A stretch of DNA of 59,409 nucleotides from Streptomyces benahoarensis (GTDB lineage Bacteria > Actinomycetota > Actinomycetes > Streptomycetales > Streptomycetaceae). The position numbers were made by a program, and so were the translations under genes. Location of the stretch: contig NZ_VKJP01000005.1 of NCBI RefSeq assembly GCF_007280575.1, forward strand, positions 1 through 59,409. Reading direction: 5' to 3'. The notes beneath the pieces were generated by a model, which did not search any database, had not been told where the DNA came from, and worked only from the letters and a program-made list of their open reading frames with translations. Shown piece by piece: positions 55,001 to 59,409 of the stretch; position 1 is the stretch's first letter; the number at the start of each line of letters is the position of its first letter.

Positions 55001-58000
55001 AACTCCCCCTGGTCGGCCGAGAACACCGCCGAGCAGCCGGACACCGTGGCGGACGGCGACGGGGTCGGCGACATGGACGTCAGCGAGTCGGAGGGGGAGG
55101 ACGGCCACTCCGAGCAGAGCTCTTCCTTCAGCTTCGACAGCGACGACGAGCACGACCCGACCGCGTACATGAACGCCGGTCCGAGCCAGGTCGGCGAGGA
55201 CAGGGTGCGGCCGTCCGAGCAGGTGCCGGATGATCTCTCCGACGCCATGAGCACCATGTCCGTGGACGACGACCACGCGAGCACCGTCTCCCAGGACTCC
55301 GATGCCGTCTCCGACACCGACGAGATCATGGAGGAGGGCACCCACGAGGAGGGGGGCCTTCACGAGGGCGGGGCGCAGCGGCTCCGGAGCCCGCTGCCGT
55401 CCGCGCTGACGCCCCGCCGGGCCGGAAAGCAGCGGATGGCCGCGGCGCTCGCCTCGGCCAACGACGCGTCCGTCCCGTCGGACGACGACCTGCAGTGGGC
55501 CGCCGGCATCGTGCGCGGCCCGATGGTCATCAACGACCCCGAGGTACAGGCCGCGGTAGCGGCCGTGCGGGAGGACATCGCCCGCCGCCGACGCGAGTTC
55601 GCCGACAACGCCGCGGCACGGCGGAAGGCCGACTCCCTGCTGGAGCCGAAGCTGACGGCGCTGGGCGTCGAGATGCCGAAGGACGGGCTGCGCGGCGGCG
55701 GGCAGGCCAAGAGCGTGCCCCTGCCCACGAGCTGGGGCCGGCCCGCGGGGGTTCCGGCCACGTCCCCGGAGGCCGCCATCGTCGAGGTGACGGAGGAGGA
55801 TCAGGAGTCGTCCACGGTCCCGCAGACCGAGGGCGAGGAGCTTGCGGCGCAGGCTCCTCGCCAGGAGAAGGAAAAGTTCCCGGCAGGCTTCGAGGAGTCC
55901 ACGGCCCACTCGTCCACGACGTCCCGGTCCAAGGCGATGCGGCGGTCGTCCCCGGCCCGGGAATCCGCCGCCATGGACGATCTCCTCCACGACGCGGCGG
56001 AGACTTCGGCCCCGGCCCAGCTGTCCCTCGCCTCCGAGCCGACGGAGACGGCCGCAACGGAGGCGACGCCGGAGCCGGTCGGGAGCAGTGCCGCTGAGGT
56101 CCGGGAGACATACCTGCTGCGCTCCACGGAAAAGAAGAAGCTGACCCAGCAGGGAATGCGGAACGTGATCTCCGAGGTCGCGGACCGCCTGGTCGCTCTG
56201 GCAGCGAGCACCCGACGACGGGGCACGGCCCTGCCGCGCGTCGAGGTATCCGTCTTTGGCACCACCGGGCCCCTGACGGTGGACGGCTCCGACGAGTCGC
56301 ATACCGGCCGGACGCTGGCGGCGGAGATCACCGATGACCTGAGGGCGGGCCTGTACAAGCTGGTCGACGAGTACACCGAGGAGTTCTCCCTCACACAGGT
56401 GAAACCGCCCCAGCACGCGGGCACGTTCGCCGCCGAGATCTCCCTCGTTCTCCCCGACGTGACCGACGCGTTCCTCGACGAGGACGACGAGGTGCCGACG
56501 GTGACATCGGCCACCGACCAGCGCGCCGTCATCCGGCCTCGCGACCTCGATCACCGGCGGATCCTCGTCAGGCAGAGCGGTCCCGTTGAGTACTTCGCCG
56601 GCCGGGTCTTCCATTCGGCGCACGAATACGCCGACAGCAACTGGGACATCACCGGCGTCGATGTCAGCAGTCCCTACTTCCCGCACTTCGTCAACGAGAA
56701 GGACCAGAACGGGAACGAACGGGAACGGATCGTCGGCTGGGGAACGGTGGGATGGGATCCGCGACGCCCCACGTACCTGGCGATGACGCATGCCGAGCCC
56801 GGCTGGCTTGAGCTGGTCGTGGCGGAGGGCCGGAACCCCCAGGCGGTGCGCTTGGTTCCGGGAAAGACGTTCGGCACCATGCTGAACCGGCGTCCGAGCC
56901 TTGAGAAGCTCAAGGAGCTCGGCCGCCCTCAGCTCATCCTCGTCGCGTGCTCGGCCGGTGCCGACGCACAGGAGTCCGGCGTCAACGCGGCCCAGGAGGT
57001 CGCGGACGAGACCGGCCTGGAGGTGTGGGCGAGCAGCGCCACCGTCACGTTGTTGCAGTCGAAGGGTGACTCGCAGGGCAGCGCCTTCGGTCTGGATGTC
57101 GAGCACAACCGGTACGGCGAGTGGAAGCTGTTCCTCCCGACGTCCTGGACCAAGGAGTCACACCCCAAGTACCCGCAGCACGCGGAGAGCTTCGCGATGC
57201 TGCGGGGTCTGCTCCGTGGCGAGGCGGGCTCCGAAGATCCGCTGGATGACTGGCAGGAGGCCGTATCACTCTGGGAGGAACTACAGGAGCCGCTGAGGAA
57301 CCATCTCTTCAGCACCCCACAGGAGTCCGCGCAGCTCCCGGCGGACACCGTGGAGATGGCGCCCTCGCACCCGTCCGTTCAGCCCGCCCTACGGCGGGCC
57401 CGCGATCTCGCGGTATGGGCCCGTGATGAGCTAGGCCCGCTGGGCGATCTGCTCGGCGGCGTGCTGCAGGACCTCTCCGTGGCGCGCCTGCTCGTCGACG
57501 GGCCGCAGCACACCGCCCTCACGAGCCGGCTGGAGGGCATGCGCGGGGGCGTCGGTCAGATGAAGGACGCCATCCACAGCGCGCTCCTTCCCCTGTTGGA
57601 CAGCCACCTGGGCGACTCGCACCACGCCCCCCGGTCCTCCGCGGACCTCCCGGTGTACGAGCAGGAGGAATATCCGCGCCGGGATGGTTTCCCCCCCTCC
57701 TCGCACTCGGAGTCGGAGCGGGACTCCGAGTCGGACTCCGACGACTTCATGGAGAGCGACGACGAGTACGCCGATGACGCCACTTCCCAGGGCTCGGCGC
57801 CGATGGATCTCGATGACGGATCCACGCGCTCGTGGCTGTCCGACCGCGACATCGAATCCGATCTGTCCGACGAGGAGATGGAGTGGGACGAGTCGGCGGC
57901 ACCCACCGGCCCGCCCCTCTCGGACGCCCGTAGGAGGAACACGGGGCAGGCAGCAACCTCGGCTCCGGAGAAGAGCGAGAAGGCCAAGGAGCCCCTGCTC

Positions 58001-58771
58001 GCAAGCCCGCCGCAGACATCGCAGAAGCCGTCGCAGTCGGTTCCCGCGTCCGGGCAGCGGAAGCAGCCGGCGGCCTCGCACCCGCTCGCCAACCTCGATG
58101 CGAAGCCGCTCGCCAACCTCGACGCCAAGCCGGTCGCCAAGCCCGCACCGCAGCAGGCCACGGCCTCCTCGACGACGGAACCGCAGGTCGCCGAGGAGCC
58201 GGTGGAGCAGCTGGTCGCGAAGCAGCAGATCACGGAGGAGGTGCCCGGCAACATCCAGCAGCCGCCTCAGGTGCCGCTGGTCGACAGCCCGGACACGTTC
58301 CGCGGGCGGCTGCAGGTGACGCAGTGGCAGCCGGGCGGGGCGAGCACGGCCGGTGCGGCCGTCGGCCAGATCCGCTACCGGTCCGGTCAGGTGGACATCG
58401 CGGGTCTCACGCCCGGCAACCCGGTCACGATGCTGGCGGCCGGCGGGCAGGGCGGGCGGCCGCCGCGGGTGCTGCACCTGAGCGGGGCGCTGTGGGACGA
58501 GCCGTCCGACGAGACGGCGCGGATCGTCGAGGCGCTGCTGCGGCGGGCCGCCGGTGTCGCGCAGGGCGACGGCATCGACACGGGGGCCGACCACGTCCTC
58601 GTGGAGGCCAACGCGCCCGTACTGACGCCCGAGATGCTCGGTGTGTACGGTTTCGAGCAGCTGGGTGACGGGGGGCTGTGGCGCGTCGGCACCGAGACGT
58701 TCGTCGCGGTCTTCCGTGAGCGGCCGAAGCCGGAGGGCCTGGTCGTCGACAACTGCGAGACGGTCCGGTAG
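21542..58771 (+). CDS. Giant 12,409-residue multidomain T7SS-associated protein (putative multi-effector toxin)
   Basis: One uninterrupted frame from the ATG at 21542 (AGGTGA seven bases upstream) encodes about 1.3 MDa, among the largest bacterial proteins. In order it shows a WXG100-like domain (W42-S-G44), hydrophobic helices and a Thr/Lys/Ala-rich linker. Long helical regions follow, split by a Gln-rich linker (about residues 770-2860). Next come a protein-glutaminase-like domain, an HELGH zincin, caspase-like domain 1 and a DxD glycosyltransferase. Beta-hairpin modules then run on either side of an OTU protease. Caspase-like domain 2, an ART-like segment, a metzincin, EndoU-like repeats and caspase-like domain 3 follow, then a C-terminal globular domain. 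There is no Sec signal. The N-terminal WXG100 fold and the neighbouring WXG100 genes point to T7SS export or surface display. Streptomyces homologues of this type are often called 'lonely Cys domain-containing protein'. Delivery, processing and targets are inference. No immunity gene is evident. Confidence 0.93.
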   Translation: MYEPDPTVTDSIYALGNAWIDFSDQLWEEMSAMDAAVHGMQWSGDANNVVQDSWNTLHNQRIQIAVDDARQMGNNINAFGDYIKTLQAQELHAAEMESIKALIEFILPAIAAVALAVLLPLSAVVAAMTAVLEAMGAVIEGAAAAAVFAAGIATDVAIQAAAQLGFDIAAQAFASAVTGTAMPDFGSGEWWKSEAVNMGLAGAGSLLGPGIKGIGMAKKGLSDLTHGGSPIKSPDIKPAEMTTPNGGGVGGTPTGGLTGGATPTFKSPGSMTPAGGGAKGITGHAENTPFAPNGATPGKGGPGETFTNGPKGVPAKTDGGVVGGKTPVEPGRPTPNVTRPDTSVTGGTAPNKTPGSPNQTHAETSPSVSQQHAPATSKTSTPNDTAHSSSSGGTTGTPAANKQPGTHPSANEHAPNNQSQKSPSQGTSAKAEDTHSRTNNKNSEQIDHAPEKSAGENNTTDTSVGEEGTHQQQHTGSEGASVKAGDEAVSVGGQAQKGTHETSVVQQAKTEHVNGGAAKSENANGGAAKTEATQTGGAKTENVGATKTETTNGAAKSEATNNTVKIDNANTGAAKTEHTGNSAKTEQTHTGAAEKQNQSASAQKQHAQDSAAKESAVTKDTAKDTGKASATTKETQSGTSTTNTSSKGTAADKTGEHTPTKTEAKAETKAETKAETKAETKAETKAETKASAENTEHTSASSDKKAAEDHKVGAEGEKKATAEHRTASHASESGAPGEGHAGPATKHDAGEAAHANAAKEHAEPSATKKLADTFTAARKQAKWDDVSGSVKKDFADKLQAAEQVKELASKEHLHEGLEKAQKQFAKTANTSKALRDLDTAERQTVFDKAVDELRAKHEKIFGKLRDNPDVTTAQVTKAEQQWQRELNKMNDTYRGRAKLYRLEEEFEHRIDGLVNKARGEWRGLDEEFAASAAKEYRSSLEKAADASSGPLKEKPHWQVPDARDQFATMADDIKHGIIDETLRKNAFDDILGQTHKDIDSKLAVARDTDPSWSHSDLKALGDRYHEGARNHFSKMAGEEGAKTLHKPLPKKLTPKLSGKEIKAAEDKVLKKWGAEHDTIVKQLESELQAAEDVRHFVSELPTVLDDTLLNASVKDLGHGSAGRMQHTNSVHASLKSDAEQLLADIKSKPVGAKTPGLSADTASALSKLDHSIADRFRFEAKVHDLWDPHGPTSLPHAKDLGGQGDWVKSRLNDLAKDAVADIRKGLGTTDYSATHVNDAVAQLDKSLTDIKNSAHELAQTADQLPKVSAEADQAWHDLTDGRSGIDPAVAEQMKADFRHEWLSGFDKVYADGRFHGSSWTPPRASDSPYQHPALAAQHAAAKEQLVGHYQHVLDVSEERNIHLSKLSSDVEKAAADWKPLDQRLKTAQGPVDKAALAKAKETADFREVVGLPEYKPAAADIKAVLDDVTADLHAEFKKLTKAPEPGTVVEPESLIHSWSDVHKKLIDSLPERFDARARGAGPDPQVTKAFDDHLSGTAYQQKPFPKDLVDLVKSKYTAELQAKQEAAGGKELSPADLHELGDPADRLAFAKEVEARTDAFMKDYDAAAAKRGTDIADDTFRNDGGRESWRHGVRDQLLDTYQDMRQLRADGLDGPHATDQALHSTATRLREHLRLEQEVFPGIEQKLEDAALRHDITTVDAPFAKALESLKKDLSAAVNDAFSHLPKEEGVWHTAVDSAAQKSRNAADLMAGERALANRVEYHLEVEAHLAKTRNAIENSLLHHETTLERVADELAAKIEQLAEKHLGDLRTGKHMMLGGDLDPAFREWRNEADKLFDNRYAHLDQDAFRQDAAFEAGEVFESKFGDHSAFDNLRDPKWHGSADVIPAFRDDWVTLHDHFSHPSATDLTSWLATEKNTSDAFQKGVEKVDAAHQLQAAKKLEKHGATEEAPAPKPEGPAHAPAVAGTGRDGAGTRGPLQDHLEPEKLQDHAGTQQHAAQEQAGKDQQLQTQERPQTKEQLQTQERPQAQERPQTQEQLQGQQQITVELDAPALTGTDRNASDVSLKQSLGEEQVPQKEGTQHTTEPARYRSWKYHSHLESGRAHSAFDSSTAASRLQREFSDHFVRAVTQEGRSDTQAAEYAAQQVRDRYQQAYENWQVREGLKDEFRSVLKQGPLTPRPGLIHHMLWNNDLSGHQAHWDGQVWEWYDGKLAQMELEYIEIRTAQTPEERAQELSPAITKAFRAKALHLTDNAVPMAELTHKLRSYFSSYGFQADRHVWSEETIAWYHAEQSHSKAQAIKALERAPGSLAAVKQQYAEQMSLLREGARYREDPALLGEDTTAFTPVPSHVGHDDWRVPLMRKAEQRLQEKYEDLLDQAAHDAAYREQVQETVETWAQEEGHTLSPQQLEQLSDQASRIRNLESDASQDLRESLRHHFDALKGRPDLEAAHQSALTEGRAAFTRAITSWSNGHLPGTDAASPAFVLDEQLVQQVATEEWALFEKKLGKHIRATFATVEDLRGERLSENVQRGNAQLRTLLDELPSALDRRAFRASQWNRAEEQFTAATQQLDAHLTEPQKDFLERFDAKGHVLSQAGLRVVRDRMYAALDKALPPVSGLTSVARGENPGALERWDEQFTSVLAKVPAQLIVQIAREAVVLASLKEVATAAAALSTPAGLAKELLGHFSDSVPDTAPALAVSVVQRFVAAAVSTAFDKISTRGWSAKALDAWDATYEKLVGGESLQAQLTAVVARVSAREAAERSFTAQLTDWQAHHPGQELTDEAIERVGTDFRKRAAEAFTASFGRLPGTEDMFAGVLDWKRRIRQLESALFDHFRFEAETPAALHAAADAYTTLTEDRSADETTLVQLASAHHKDFFSAYRGLWAPRDLSASWLEEYDSAPKTSPHPAEHTRTDEPAVARQDLAGKEHHEAGPLTSPGLTTLTVPVSQSSPQWSGSDTLLDEQLILAYMNDEPLPLQAEEQLADEVTQFLIGNLVDPVQLQQFLESHAAPAEAHTTDAFDRAFYERNGFTLPVALHYYQLSGLLGTESVLAVLQHFYGPRSPQDGWDIDVRHVAEGVRPQSLPQAQAFAHRLYVLLESARSGRYDAYWDALKQLDGLGRELRKVWVVEDAFAELFGTSLRDTLQSLSPTAELAQAVGHVLGDVVNTQPVPLAQVHAWYAELETLQYLHPTMGQLPMPSGHPEDGCYLRAHMAATKLQQWGAPVEKIIVARAHPLLNVRSMNAADSGVFEPGLVQWHYHIAAGVRAVRDDGTTVFMVLDPALGLGAVPYQEFLAAIGVTESEPQLRFEGPLEQVAAQITADHLASPDSWTRINSVLYPADKAVIVLTDPFAGDFPSPQRGFHHSMREVDETHRGWLDTLTEHTMEQFAREMVAKARKGLADRQSDPGSVSPEWAAATYDRLRNAGLLNENPDIAIGLTALLPEHHSPAPGSFEADIDHVIREAGGSPQFTAFTHAPAVTDFGPSTDDWELYVPQHFPQGALLSQPGAQGTRSTIGSWLSVDAAIAREQELSERFGVEIGPLEPGGAHFTLAELKVLEDLLGRVPRAHVADNPYLQRIVLDTSGASTVSSYHVSSKTVLVSRPFGMPGWLYPLLSREGTVQRKVMDQVSLLGYPGLTTAEALGLVGPPRHVMGGVSDVLAQGSLVAWTLRHELGHAVELGAGWEILHAGKEEFGGWRTHDTPKKLRAVAVAFLDKVGIEGDEQLVRDLAELIERHEASNGPDLQAIESIPAKLAHGDAERHAKLTTLTGHLKAAMAQPWTLDDGGIDDVGHDGRIYQVTHDTGQWVSYHAPARAHAVSNYQFATPDEWFAEAYAAFHDPRTVNSPRERLHPAVRDWFAAEESGSAPQQNAAPGKPRSAGQVQIDVADINNRVILKPGTGISTGRSFHTPEEEDERLLVHTDLDLRNRHFAHFDPARQQGDKYTVLSTDLAPVPWQPEDDLYLLLLHGEKGWLTVPVNGKPVHVAPQEFARSVINRRDSIVELKRRAGKNAWLVLAACEAGAVDEHGKSVAQTVADETRMKVAAPTTVLNAIPGKKDFSFLVHPDADGNRGAFQVFHPSHAASSSDDTVTQQTDEAPVLVPPTVINAPLPVTQSAPHSSGTLQQRLDAMAAANNWGSLEAITFAGMPRELTVGGTHGTLASVPQDLHFIWVGGRMEDATLENLRTWVARAAGTGWTVNLWLDASAQAANGPLLIGELSAIAVRSIDDATLYDRLPEAVRDKVRAYAGFAFSRGAYTSASNVIRYSLLWLHGGAYMDVDIAPGDFTLPEAPLQMAVDGPNLPLMAPMLRDHAVFERLRGHLHEAGLPLGTTTSAQIESVARYRYARGDYNNNLIVTPPRSAYLEQVLAQLPHPEVPAMAPEEDYTSWTGRHATKLFQFQNVIDASSTLSGPEFLVNAAREYAKNFDVPTDAEFRPLNAELRDQWLPLQWITDESDISAAETTPVLSSFPPLSLDQQAKLTFQIRSRRGLLAPGRRVGGPPPLNQTQLLRTVDVVSVHDRLYADRRGGDRDLSVLVSLRRLAEVIERRNGSTLSRFTTGSLDTLVHAAFGTTTVTDDHRRLLVDTAQKAKRRGHPLTVDALTAAARATGTTLDVSELPTQSAPPVRSEANTQSDDSVTDDAGLTAWNAERREPAYFYRDEESLPAAIAAITDELEAAGPGSGSMVMVASGDQAFRLYAGNVDGSVFWTSYGDSTRYPADQLPLPPEPDTIFSIDLKEDGKMLKPSAALLALGEDADDFSGLLSEIMDMLTDRHTAPPRLVVETPSGTRTQLLVDEELPQQSTLEAVEESDAVSEAGSTVATDPIPQVPQGFAHGGRRFPMGVFGTAISLGGLRFDKLPQPHDPAKDTQHAATGPRNLDTYDTIADAVAGLLSPTVPSWVPAAVRTEVHRLVSAYRPRGFAQRLLGAGLTLELARKGEKYTVHVALRGVDRDHAKVIEDQYRPFGERTRPRGQKNIGNQEAYTQKYVSSSTGVSSSTGVSLGDSGKVTAAVSPVGVSPQIGIGMKSSRGEGYSTMDLMYANPSVGLTGELTYFSFTGVKLQVTVKPQRATATMSEAPGELVVAFPTELTAWVANMPRSTWQSEKLPEGTPESAYALLSDELLRAFPVVQQIGGLEDVHDALFRAHLEANPGTELHEYVHHRLSEMTVMADFMRIMGGETKLPPFRMANGDTLLLTLRGLVLSAEQMGDPTEIPTTLNSRKLALRGGNNSTGSSRSLGVGVALAPNTHGSALTGKGSVSFDASTSAGASTFYDIGGGRWQTLRNHDDTVPFHLVVRLKVASEVLHQVGRDHFADIHVVVRIPKQQAGDFRTAVDRIVGAVKAQPQQIGQIDPFALHTTPGTQELTVTRPEEQPEPLPEPPTELTTPTGPLGLFAPAGLAGAGGVRNALVHSLREAEKRAGIQGWSPEEVADRSAFMDTHFHPESLNSQMTELFSDSGLTQTLTRRLPDNSVEVVVFQVRGERVATPGTGTIRPVAGKRMPMTGFDHLPAAMYDAGTSVSSSATVSLSSTVAMNLGSAAAGSHSFGLSMSRTDGRQHTNSYYTYRLNGHMRPPSDENENVLYTYKTVLTPSVTVHRLKPQGLINRAERVVGNSWAKWNGEYVRVPTAPQSHTGRPLKGEARWLAPTWPAQEQTTTAPTEPVTVEGDDTTTLTHRDRVIDASGVSRVRGLIADVLHEQLQVPKAIAELQAQAMVSTDQLVAVLNTASHSTASGFILDGTFTDQRFRLALEAEVTQVTPTRPGTLLLNAMNAHENSTGFTSGHSVTTGNFFRNRSHTTGISGGSGALAGGGSYTTSVSDSRGRSHSHVLNVNPGHFVLRNDVPFSLQSGTVTWKVTVVREDVNQLGTWKRKLVENTGTEGTGEERAGTAEERTPTPVTRLVIEDGIRFLRQHRPVTTAPQTSGSGAVTSTPPLTTVPGTLRSRDLPLTAVTDTLRLASSAAEVLHKQIIHELNALLESHAPGSKNPLWKLELPGNSVAGSLDILLDPASLVSMTDALRGAGVVLQPLSSGGPGFRHRTQILLRLKRGTVAKQHGTPFEGTLSKYIQSNARSEVAHKKSQGKSHKFGLAVSESAASFTRGTSTAQSAAHSLASRRHDALTLDGPLVSYTVEDVLEISVVDTVRLSQALAPARPLASLAQPPTHRPEVREVKLTEEVVVAVSELKDLPTEEPADASQQTQEADAVQQTVPAVTQQFPATWRPEVNYSIGAEDLALKHAVLLVNPEPLGALFGMFLNNATTVGPLASLAGRGTSAQGALHKIINANVLNRHLIEHGMTGVPTEVPVDLLTVDEFFTNTLGKVFVSFLPVEAGTFRAARPVTVERSEYGSQHHSFSTSGSRSNATGASAEPAHPLHGELSGSASGGLSQSQSTSLTTGTGGWNMNRVEGTATDTYLHTFGPTDVLVRIRIETRSVLGPFGWSSGAYDVAFLVRDLVQIGLTPVGMLRNLGNLDTENPHAIRTPSGWYVPPRRANGPEDELLLELLHAQQVEEQDHTLVWQVRPLEGSDEDIVVFGTTMTRDTFVEVHVQPELDRDPLTRGYQLTWGATVNGLVQLTAAAPPVVMKADGHQESDDKGRTDKSDAENASPHHSDDQEQHTETRSTPAQTDPLPESESQESAGSGDEPQEQQETPEKKESEHPSEEQSEEQSGKSDPNHQVTRNPWTEQRVDDQQAPGLTQEKLQPVDTRADGDCFFHAVLATLVAHDRADELPVHGLEQLRRLLADRFDTLRESSDHESFWMQVAAPLSDLYRAGVRNSTPNEASQASEQPQEATLSPGEQELLNLLTGYLVREEVPDAVRENVQNGSLNIASWKEAVNHSGIADRIRKDIVTKGHYDSLGGDLIPLLFSLEFPELAVSVLHPRNGTWHSLGTNQRPVHLVHVRLEEGQDHYLATAPEPASPQELTPSQPAAPTSRSPRQPVTQPSAATSTTGQEMPLTSQEEQQQPQQQAEEKPGTTGDKKTAESSSATTSDKAPTATTQEPAPAPQLPAPPARLAMGQLSAGDYVEELGTSEDQLVEAVMPALRAALGEEAAAQARQQILRYLGTEEIKPWLSGMSRGGKRWVPIDVSGWSGEIEVGVSFRDAVTTGIVPKVEFENGAESASGAGYLDEEGWNVSYGGALRIQLPGGRFDFSTGRQHQRSGGEGNEQLGRMFARAKTPTEAMRVRSVAEFTLDFSKVTPTGIGKILDKGASLPVQDPQAGTAQQQTQPPATTSVRTPRTEIAQAPKQQEEKKDSTPVVVGLPTTLLIPSWDSGHHSAAAWDLTGHTPMKWGPTDKKKTATSVPRLPAARTRELRAIGATDVVVDVYAAGLEGNRLHGMEDLLQQKVAGGPSVEDIGKQVFGDDGWKQVRTQLLTRVDFGLLHEQLTATMNGEPLQIDLTDGLGSVLLSTEVAAMRHLHDTVETEFNVGTDVTRTVTEVSSKGSGSTYAARGQAAPLDTVPFKVVGQGRTTSGTDDVILSSQSARTGTATKTKVPGSLFDGVAFLRVEFVQGTGAKSESDHASAVDRPTQDVQETGQPRETHQLQEARRTAEVQEKPTQQTTVAYTTLGFRSLSETSETEKTDEPTVFLTDWARQLIQTSLQGREWPAPSPRILAPSQFPQGHQSYMPPHSVWRITPGQSGLPDTAVVHSVFAGGDFQLVQEAARAQQPTKAPMSIRQRIDAIVDAIFTQEEAQEVRAIAHSSFRIERFGSELGWLTRGGKLNSTSLGTADGKKHRIISAEGGAVQTLRYLRTVNSADLNLLSETGTSTAQRHLVWREGGWQVLGGGHASLPSKSYLEGTAGFGQSLRNRTGDRAATQAKSVSSVKYREPMVVFAGEATVTFKVTDDNGQEVEAALGNEVATLPFIVAIPKALCTPVEGTYVFTRESGKAAARKQKDQEQRNAQEQTDAQQQKGAQGQTDAAKTRVVYPPRRVTQDEVLAPTDHVLSLKSGRWPLVALREALERVFGPHWPEAEEQLAVRLNLLMLRPRIPQLSLRPDALETITVRAGGIAAEVALTDVKVSGMHHRDQVEKFETETGTDQSAGTGLMKDERERTQFLRDAVIKPPVLTVQYANNRTKDTSVGHALDSGGASMAKGKTTEPHDLFDGTISFRFSVKWWRFHPEKQTQQPEQEQQEQQDAVSTTSSAPPETTVSAPQATVPTATGTTEQGPKEKKPAGPTEIEVEADAAAVFAFPSREVTHADGTPAYAHKWSRIGVPERIKLSGRLGDTDIVQHVTLPASVKDMFTLLGALDGQGKRVFGRGWPTVKQQLVAELPTDTLTRRLRGMLADEPLRIEVKGGLVLVTAGVKSVEEEEVDEEKVETTPQGEGKTTTKKTVKAGTQTGETEFTAGSERTFGVGFSDGVSAAAGGTSTGHSLGLTASIPVTAGANVVGGVSGARTSGKDVNSTAGTTGKTTRTTKSKVASASHRGQVVLYFTMQSTKTGLHRRALRAVQRHKAHRIEEALGNLQTQQPPLTPEENAELLRKAERNAELLRTTEQNPELRQKAEQEAEELKNQLRKPVAFTPTPPTPQPARTGFRLPLDGLRKVLEKLRPGGSSQPQQLLDNPDTQRKMFERRGSLIMAGHGRAIGGVELDFAFLTEDVPTLAGHLLKSVRPTRDWVIRNLDSLGGVHQMLAAGGTEYTGKWNKKSGTTTWGKQAELYFSHAQFMARLVQMASVEGTPEDARKAPGVDLWKEGGEQIRVTATIDLPEPLLLGRIDEKAEVAQATEAGHRFGTAHHHIEQRSGQAMLGGSAGAPGVDAVRVTGNAGAGTTSRVGGTQNESGRVFMGTKTPQPQEIRNGSVRVTFWYFKGDELLGTHQGMTPVTVAFPWDKSAPLEDPKTEEAPEQEETPEQEETPEQEQEQEQEQAQKTAQEQAQKTAQAQEQKQEAEQKQEDPGQKSLTAPDSTAMTNALADSQEQGLTQSVPDQAQPVSREVQEVREVREVREVREVREVREVREVRERYTASYVLSQGKRILQSNFEEAAGRMVHLYLSTLERGTAPAVAEVKIFGDVSVLNRTENEVHTPRMLATELVEQFRERLREASANALPEGGTPLDLEALQVDAVKPSTSEVEDDRTSGVRVEITLRLPGVSDAYLDENVQLEVVPQSEWDDEEVASIRIGDLVSRRFTTKPAGDAAGYHIGRVFHGNAEVNRGIEGHTLVDLSYPHFLLMAPQQPNGGQTPMPTWGTVPWQLSRDLYMAMAHGLPGQVELVIEEEGSDTKYIASGEALGTVLKNRRSLWNLLERQPRPKPKPLPQIVLFICLAGAEDRSGVTSAQEAADKAGLEVWASTTSVHVWSPKTAQNKGTALALEYDEEAQQEGEWKLFRPTSWTYTAHPRYEEYKSGFKSLVKLLKKGSESDFLKAVHQWEKLKPEVYALLDGRQDYAIEQDAEGISPKATQPARRRTRELGIWVSGQLDKMNRALERLPEEVTTKDTVAASFGDLREETAEQSTRIMDELLPRWDEQLRDSLTDPMSSTDLPKITKGMALDDIPAPPPEFTIFETDTTPAPPTEFTTFETEDFPAPPPGFAEVFPTRVSPDVGMPFEPSTFTNIADTSAWTTEMPGQSGHFVLYEEPPAAFTQWEFDVTETSDQVATEPVYPTRTDADAGRKAISVPNAPRTANSARKAPLHQPPAEEQSPMSGSEDMSSDDDHLSSDDESMDDESMHSHDSEHMEDDDLAARWVSDVSFPLSAALDPQPTEDELKARNLSRARAALRQLRTYFATWEQSQQPEDARTPHPWSADGPQEPYHTRKKRLDAFLGANMPLFAEILKDGHDIAVHRFMTQIVEPWTKSHPLDEIAEEFQGLADATVPHIGSQQQPQAPIAGLLAEVRQRHSFADETVWQLTYAWPELTTTLAPGADQQDQSPRVYKDRAAERILRYLHLAEGSTGRRVVPVATLATTLLLTGLPLPVANGRVVHPDSVMWQRYHGLFGTADAVLGAAVAGKARYYFGQYLGGFLPAEQLFGFFVEAAFRLAGRNDDLPEELPEDMAHDVQILFGELHQFFQVEAVSPYLADENHPGPVPNPTGPLFASHPAPNGGAVLDLVQGPTPQFRYDGVYQERYAQVAELFATTERIRTAFTDAVRQRLTTEAWRDNWLLADDPLDRLKNGYRPTPQDHAFHLNTRAQLRPSRHDTASMWSSFHQLAGGGQSTDASPEAVRELAAVYALVVGDMPPAFGQALANRSLSAMATAAVVGAGLERLDPYTGQAWQRLTMTGLPYMVGSEIDLSLSVAGTAPCGSGNVEIHYTSFSAASTAPLFGNNPQAPVVFAPGTQGVVTSIEQAPELSTPNAPGYRLRVVPMVREIGSPVHVEPPSDSITDLLGSLGPVWLQQFEVRRYELGDGTHLTRLTATIRLEADTELTAEDVATIQRTALDVLREKDNVGHRFPDGDLVQFVPTFTTDAPRVHHDVSLLPGNGRADSATWYTGLHREVIRHEVSHLYGPGDWYQEGRPRPLDEDGSLMSVPFTDARGAIRLNNNFPAAVEGLTVPNLRWLPHDLKMLWSAIQRARLRQGAASHPSGDMLPQITVPLEVRERVFWGNASRPGRMAPRNGATHRETPQIKGEPNPNGTYWAVYPSRLMERGGQALFPRAMTEDTAHLPGAGELSRSLPRDGRVLMFPREMTEDEVVTSAQQALLNWLEKNGGWPEGAGQVTFDGVYQGLRIRGTADATGTILDFGPHEKQVDPEHRALDPRPLQPPLSRSRMMAPPAGNPPRITRMTERFVLDGDRAKRVGAHHHYKAEVKPEPGTPGEPVDAQSLRGVIYDDESAPGPVLPNGVRSAYVALLDDKVSRDEKAALEQDSWRCVLDGVDGIHRLFPEGWSANTLWGAITEAHEVALNTGRFAWSGAGDAGPFQAGYLWVGESHGVRIEGYVLEGRHVWVRPATIQPLPHWAQWQPRAIKVSSPQSTVELTTGATQPKPFLVSYHVLDGNDLGMRLVRVVKLPYMTPGEVKRFRPLAAAVQEHIDTRYNSAARTSGKPLVRFDLTYQPLGEPGTGAMTAADFLTQVTTAGAEKLAVLWLGIDAHPTSIDAVATAARMRAPMPLPNHTGRWHPALTAQDATRVAQDPAFRSGIVQQSIEHVQRALRLRATSGLLNDPTARPLLSAYPAHEVAPYATAQSTVEELLAQRRGHFSDRAWNLPLRNLPAGYTDAHLRLLAFRTARQGLLDTPGHTVFSLHLPGHQDMYLQARTDATGLIHDYRLVPTAQLNSPWSAENTAEQPDTVADGDGVGDMDVSESEGEDGHSEQSSSFSFDSDDEHDPTAYMNAGPSQVGEDRVRPSEQVPDDLSDAMSTMSVDDDHASTVSQDSDAVSDTDEIMEEGTHEEGGLHEGGAQRLRSPLPSALTPRRAGKQRMAAALASANDASVPSDDDLQWAAGIVRGPMVINDPEVQAAVAAVREDIARRRREFADNAAARRKADSLLEPKLTALGVEMPKDGLRGGGQAKSVPLPTSWGRPAGVPATSPEAAIVEVTEEDQESSTVPQTEGEELAAQAPRQEKEKFPAGFEESTAHSSTTSRSKAMRRSSPARESAAMDDLLHDAAETSAPAQLSLASEPTETAATEATPEPVGSSAAEVRETYLLRSTEKKKLTQQGMRNVISEVADRLVALAASTRRRGTALPRVEVSVFGTTGPLTVDGSDESHTGRTLAAEITDDLRAGLYKLVDEYTEEFSLTQVKPPQHAGTFAAEISLVLPDVTDAFLDEDDEVPTVTSATDQRAVIRPRDLDHRRILVRQSGPVEYFAGRVFHSAHEYADSNWDITGVDVSSPYFPHFVNEKDQNGNERERIVGWGTVGWDPRRPTYLAMTHAEPGWLELVVAEGRNPQAVRLVPGKTFGTMLNRRPSLEKLKELGRPQLILVACSAGADAQESGVNAAQEVADETGLEVWASSATVTLLQSKGDSQGSAFGLDVEHNRYGEWKLFLPTSWTKESHPKYPQHAESFAMLRGLLRGEAGSEDPLDDWQEAVSLWEELQEPLRNHLFSTPQESAQLPADTVEMAPSHPSVQPALRRARDLAVWARDELGPLGDLLGGVLQDLSVARLLVDGPQHTALTSRLEGMRGGVGQMKDAIHSALLPLLDSHLGDSHHAPRSSADLPVYEQEEYPRRDGFPPSSHSESERDSESDSDDFMESDDEYADDATSQGSAPMDLDDGSTRSWLSDRDIESDLSDEEMEWDESAAPTGPPLSDARRRNTGQAATSAPEKSEKAKEPLLASPPQTSQKPSQSVPASGQRKQPAASHPLANLDAKPLANLDAKPVAKPAPQQATASSTTEPQVAEEPVEQLVAKQQITEEVPGNIQQPPQVPLVDSPDTFRGRLQVTQWQPGGASTAGAAVGQIRYRSGQVDIAGLTPGNPVTMLAAGGQGGRPPRVLHLSGALWDEPSDETARIVEALLRRAAGVAQGDGIDTGADHVLVEANAPVLTPEMLGVYGFEQLGDGGLWRVGTETFVAVFRERPKPEGLVVDNCETVR
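22230..23835 (+). other. Giant protein: Thr/Lys/Ala/Asn-rich low-complexity linker (residues ~230-765)
   Basis: About 530 residues with almost no hydrophobic content. Loose repeats ([23 protein letters not shown]) recur, and it is probably extended and disordered. It separates the export domain from the helical effector region. Confidence 0.85.
23537..23608 (+). repeat. Six 12-bp units encoding Ala-Glu-Thr-Lys
   Basis: Six consecutive AETK units vary only at synonymous positions (GCC/GCA/GCG, GAG/GAA, ACC/ACG, AAG/AAA). Selection has kept the peptide while the DNA drifted. Confidence 0.9.
27436..27552 (+). repeat. Gln-rich linker with QTQERPQ / EQLQ repeats
   Basis: Short repeats based on CAG ACT/ACC CAG GAA CGG encode [12 protein letters not shown] units. 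They separate two helical regions of the giant protein. Confidence 0.85.
31000..31420 (+). other. Giant protein: protein-glutaminase-like deamidase domain (residues ~3153-3293)
   Basis: The Cys-His-Asp pattern of protein-glutaminases is present in the right order. Cys3166 lies in DGCYLRAH, His3219 in WHYHIAAG and Asp3239 in VLDPALG. The family converts protein Gln to Glu and is used in several bacterial effectors. Cys and Asp assignments are strong; His3217 is an alternative to His3219. Confidence 0.7.
32140..32990 (+). other. Giant protein: HELGH zinc metallopeptidase domain (residues ~3534-3816)
   Basis: His3630-Glu-Leu-Gly-His3634 ([11 protein letters not shown]) is a zincin active site. 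About 155 residues later [11 protein letters not shown] supplies Glu3790 as probable third ligand. HExxH with a distant FAEAY/F is typical of anthrax lethal-factor-like peptidases. Confidence 0.75.
33056..33655 (+). other. Giant protein: caspase-like 'lonely Cys' domain 1 (residues ~3839-4038)
   Basis: His3925 in [10 protein letters not shown] and Cys3976 in [10 protein letters not shown] give a clan-CD-like His/Cys dyad. It is followed by [10 protein letters not shown], the sequence shared with domains 2 and 3. Confidence 0.65.
33776..34770 (+). other. Giant protein: TcdA/TcdB-like glycosyltransferase domain (residues ~4079-4410)
   Basis: [23 protein letters not shown] and the DxD motif Asp4234-Val-Asp4236 ([11 protein letters not shown]) are in the order found in GT-A enzymes of the clostridial large toxin or OCH1-like type. 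They use UDP-sugars with a divalent metal. Confidence 0.75.
35900..41110 (+). other. Giant protein: beta-hairpin repeat region A (residues ~4787-6523)
   Basis: Six divergent modules each carry a Ser/Gly/Thr-rich alternating beta-hairpin and end in a hydrophobic strand such as [17 protein letters not shown] or VLVRIRIE. Hairpins centre near 36450, 37190, 38020, 38830, 39690 and 40550. Confidence 0.6.
41480..42125 (+). other. Giant protein: OTU-type cysteine protease domain (residues ~6647-6862)
   Basis: The OTU signature [11 protein letters not shown] places the nucleophile at Cys6659. The C-terminal GQDHYLAT gives catalytic His6856, at a separation usual for OTU domains. OTU enzymes cleave ubiquitin or ubiquitin-like proteins, which are eukaryotic targets. 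Confidence 0.82.
42430..47880 (+). other. Giant protein: beta-hairpin repeat region B (residues ~6964-8780)
   Basis: This continues the modules of region A after the OTU domain. Hairpins lie near 42800, 43780, 44750, 45590, 46500 and 47690, again closing on strands such as [20 protein letters not shown] and [10 protein letters not shown]. Polar linkers rich in Gln and Glu lie between units. Confidence 0.6.
47905..48069 (+). repeat. Glu/Gln-rich tract (PEQEET, QEQEQ, QKTAQ units)
   Basis: Low-complexity coding sequence built from GAG/CAG-rich units: EETPEQ copies, an EQ run, then QKTAQEQAQ copies. It precedes the 9-bp repeat and caspase-like domain 2. Confidence 0.9.
48182..48262 (+). repeat. 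Nine tandem 9-bp units (GAAGTCCGG), encoding Glu-Val-Arg
   Basis: One variant unit (GAAGTCCAG, 48182-48190) is followed by eight identical GAAGTCCGG units to 48262. Every copy is in frame, so copy-number change lengthens or shortens an (EVR)n helix without breaking the gene. DNA identity between copies indicates recent slippage. Confidence 0.97.
48268..49390 (+). other. Giant protein: caspase-like 'lonely Cys' domain 2 (residues ~8910-9283)
   Basis: His9150 in [13 protein letters not shown] and Cys9209 in [11 protein letters not shown] form the candidate dyad, followed by [17 protein letters not shown] leading subdomain ([20 protein letters not shown]) is also duplicated in domain 3. The whole ~370-residue block repeats at 56104-57180. 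Confidence 0.7.
49855..49969 (+). repeat. Three [11 protein letters not shown] repeats
   Basis: Three units of about 14 residues ([35 protein letters not shown]) form a Pro-rich linker after caspase-like domain 2. Confidence 0.85.
51820..52260 (+). other. Giant protein: degenerate ADP-ribosyltransferase-like segment (residues ~10093-10240)
   Basis: The layout resembles arginine-type ARTs: AVYALVVGD, then [18 protein letters not shown] where an Arg is expected, a Ser-containing IDLSLS strand, and [15 protein letters not shown] near the end. The catalytic ExE pair is missing (QAPVVF). Activity is doubtful; it could be a relic or a binding domain. Confidence 0.35.
52330..52890 (+). other. Giant protein: metzincin-like zinc protease domain (residues ~10263-10449)
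   Basis: His10382-Glu-Val-Ser-His10386-Leu-Tyr-Gly-Pro-Gly-Asp10392 matches HExxHxxGxxD, the snapalysin-type zinc site with Asp as third ligand. Met10409 in GSLMSV is placed as the Met-turn. Confidence 0.7.
53215..55015 (+). other. Giant protein: EndoU-like repeated modules around a degenerate metzincin copy (residues ~10559-11158)
   Basis: Three modules (about 53215-53435, 53690-54050 and 54730-55010) share a helix, then a Gly-Trp turn, then [25 protein letters not shown] or [13 protein letters not shown]. The strands resemble bacterial EndoU-fold cores without the catalytic His set. At 54130-54540 strands like those of the metzincin recur without HExxH. Confidence 0.35.
56104..57180 (+). 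other. Giant protein: caspase-like 'lonely Cys' domain 3 (residues ~11521-11879)
   Basis: His11750 in [13 protein letters not shown] and Cys11803 in [11 protein letters not shown] form the candidate dyad, followed by [17 protein letters not shown]. It is clearly homologous to domain 2 over its full length, including the start ([20 protein letters not shown]) and end ([11 protein letters not shown]). Confidence 0.72.
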
Positions 58772-58772
58772 C

Positions 58773-58801
58773 CCGGTGCGGCGGGGGCGCGGCCGCACCG
58801 G
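58773..58801 (+). terminator. Terminator hairpin after the giant gene
   Basis: CCGGTGCGGC (58773-58782) pairs perfectly with GCCGCACCGG (58792-58801) across a 9-nt loop, starting two bases after the stop codon. Confidence 0.6.
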
Positions 58802-58835
58802 ACCGCCGTGCCTTCGCCCCGTCCCGGCTAAGAGG

Positions 58836-58851
58836 TCCCCGAACAGGGATC
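58836..58851 (-). promoter_or_regulatory. CCCYGTTCRGRGA-like element upstream of the YbaB gene
   Basis: On the minus strand GATCCCTGTTCGGGGA matches the direct repeats at 20290 and 20333 at most positions. With flanking bases it forms a near-palindrome GGTCCC-CGAACA-GGGATC. It lies about 170 bp before the start of the next gene. Confidence 0.4.
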
Positions 58852-59017
58852 TGGGCAGGTGCGGGGCGGGGCGGGATGATGTGCGTGGACCGATGCCGTT
58901 CCCCGCGCGCGACGCCCGGCAACCACCTGTCGCCCGGTGGCGCCCGAAAGGGCCGCCGTCGTCCGTCGTGCACCGGCATCTCCGCGCCGTTTCCAGCCCG
59001 CACGAGGAGCACCGCCC

Positions 59018-59409
59018 ATGTCCGACCGCCCATCGTTCGACCTCGCGGCCCTCACGGAGCGGATGCGCAGCCTTCAGGGAAGCCTCGTCGGAATGAACGA
59101 CGCCATCGGTGCGGCCGAGGCGACCGGCCACGCCGGTGGCGGTCTGGTCACCGCGAAGGTCAACGGTGAGGGCCGGGTGACGTCGCTGCGGATGGATCCG
59201 TCGGTCATCGACCCGGACGATCCGCAGACGCTGGAGGACCTGGTCATCGCGGCGATCGACGCGGCGCAGTCGACGCTCAAGGCGGCGCGCGTCGAGCAGG
59301 TCGAGGAGTTCACCCAGGGACTCACCGGCCTCGCCGCCGGGCTGCGTGAGCAGACCGCGCGCCGTCCCAAGACCCCTCCGGTGAACCCGTTCGCCGCCCC
59401 CTCCGACGG
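59018..59409 (+). CDS. YbaB/EbfC-family protein (EspL-like), 3' end outside window
   Basis: The ATG at 59018 follows GAGGAG (59004-59009) by eight bases, and the frame is open to the right edge (130 codons seen). The core GGGLVTAKVNGEGRVTSLRMD, followed by DDPQTLEDLVIAAIDAAQ, is the YbaB/EbfC fold signature. Family members are small dimeric nucleoid-associated proteins. In mycobacterial ESX-1 the homologue EspL stabilises secreted Esp proteins, so a chaperone or regulatory role in this T7SS is more likely here. The missing end probably adds a Pro-rich tail. Confidence 0.88.
   Translation, partial: MSDRPSFDLAALTERMRSLQGSLVGMNDAIGAAEATGHAGGGLVTAKVNGEGRVTSLRMDPSVIDPDDPQTLEDLVIAAIDAAQSTLKAARVEQVEEFTQGLTGLAAGLREQTARRPKTPPVNPFAAPSD

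Noticed and set aside
21365..57106. Very long open frames on the minus strand across the giant gene (up to 1,925 codons)
   Set aside because: They are antisense shadows created by strong third-position GC bias. Their translations are Val/Leu/Gly/Arg-rich without recognisable domains, while the plus-strand frame carries clear catalytic motifs.

Overview
The window looks like chromosomal DNA of a Streptomyces or a close relative. GC is very high throughout, GTG starts are frequent, and the families present are typical of actinomycetes: modular PKS, LCP proteins, an AA10 LPMO and a type VII secretion (T7SS/ESX) locus. No rRNA, tRNA, CRISPR array or insertion sequence is visible.

Region 1 (1-3.4 kb) is the end of a modular biosynthetic cluster. 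It holds the C-terminal part of a type I PKS or hybrid PKS/NRPS protein (KR-ACP-thioesterase, entering from the left edge), followed by a TauD-type Fe(II)/2-oxoglutarate dioxygenase that probably tailors the product.

Region 2 (3.4-11.3 kb) is a set of unrelated short transcription units. It contains TatA overlapping a two-TM protein with pentapeptide repeats, a LytR-CpsA-Psr cell-wall ligase, an ArsR regulator overlapping an MgtA-like P-type ATPase, a DUF779 protein, a YtpQ/DUF1444-like protein and a secreted AA10 chitin/cellulose LPMO. The LPMO promoter carries a DasR-like site.

Region 3 (11.8 kb to the right edge) is a T7SS locus. Two WXG100 proteins and EccD form one operon. A LuxR-type regulator with a degenerate receiver is read convergently to it. 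Divergent from the regulator is a two-gene operon: a membrane-anchored extracytoplasmic protein, then a fusion of a right-handed beta-helix with an EccA/CbbX-type AAA+ ATPase. A 238-residue protein with a C-terminal YxxxD motif follows on the minus strand. Two more WXG100-like proteins then lead into one uninterrupted 37.2-kb gene encoding 12,409 residues. A YbaB/EbfC (EspL-like) gene starts at the right edge. EccB, EccC, EccE and mycosin are not in the window and may lie beyond it.

The giant protein is the centrepiece. It begins with a WXG100-like domain and hydrophobic helices, then a Thr/Lys/Ala-rich linker and long helical regions. After that comes a string of apparent enzymes: a protein-glutaminase-like Cys-His-Asp domain, a lethal-factor-like HELGH zincin, three caspase-like His/Cys domains ('lonely Cys' type), a TcdA/TcdB-like DxD glycosyltransferase, an OTU cysteine protease, a degenerate ADP-ribosyltransferase-like segment and a metzincin (HExxHxxGxxD plus Met). 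About a dozen divergent Ser/Gly-rich beta-hairpin modules fill much of the space between them. Most of these activities are classically aimed at eukaryotic proteins. The arrangement resembles a MARTX-like multi-effector toxin rebuilt on a T7SS N-terminus. Its function is inference; the motifs are directly visible.
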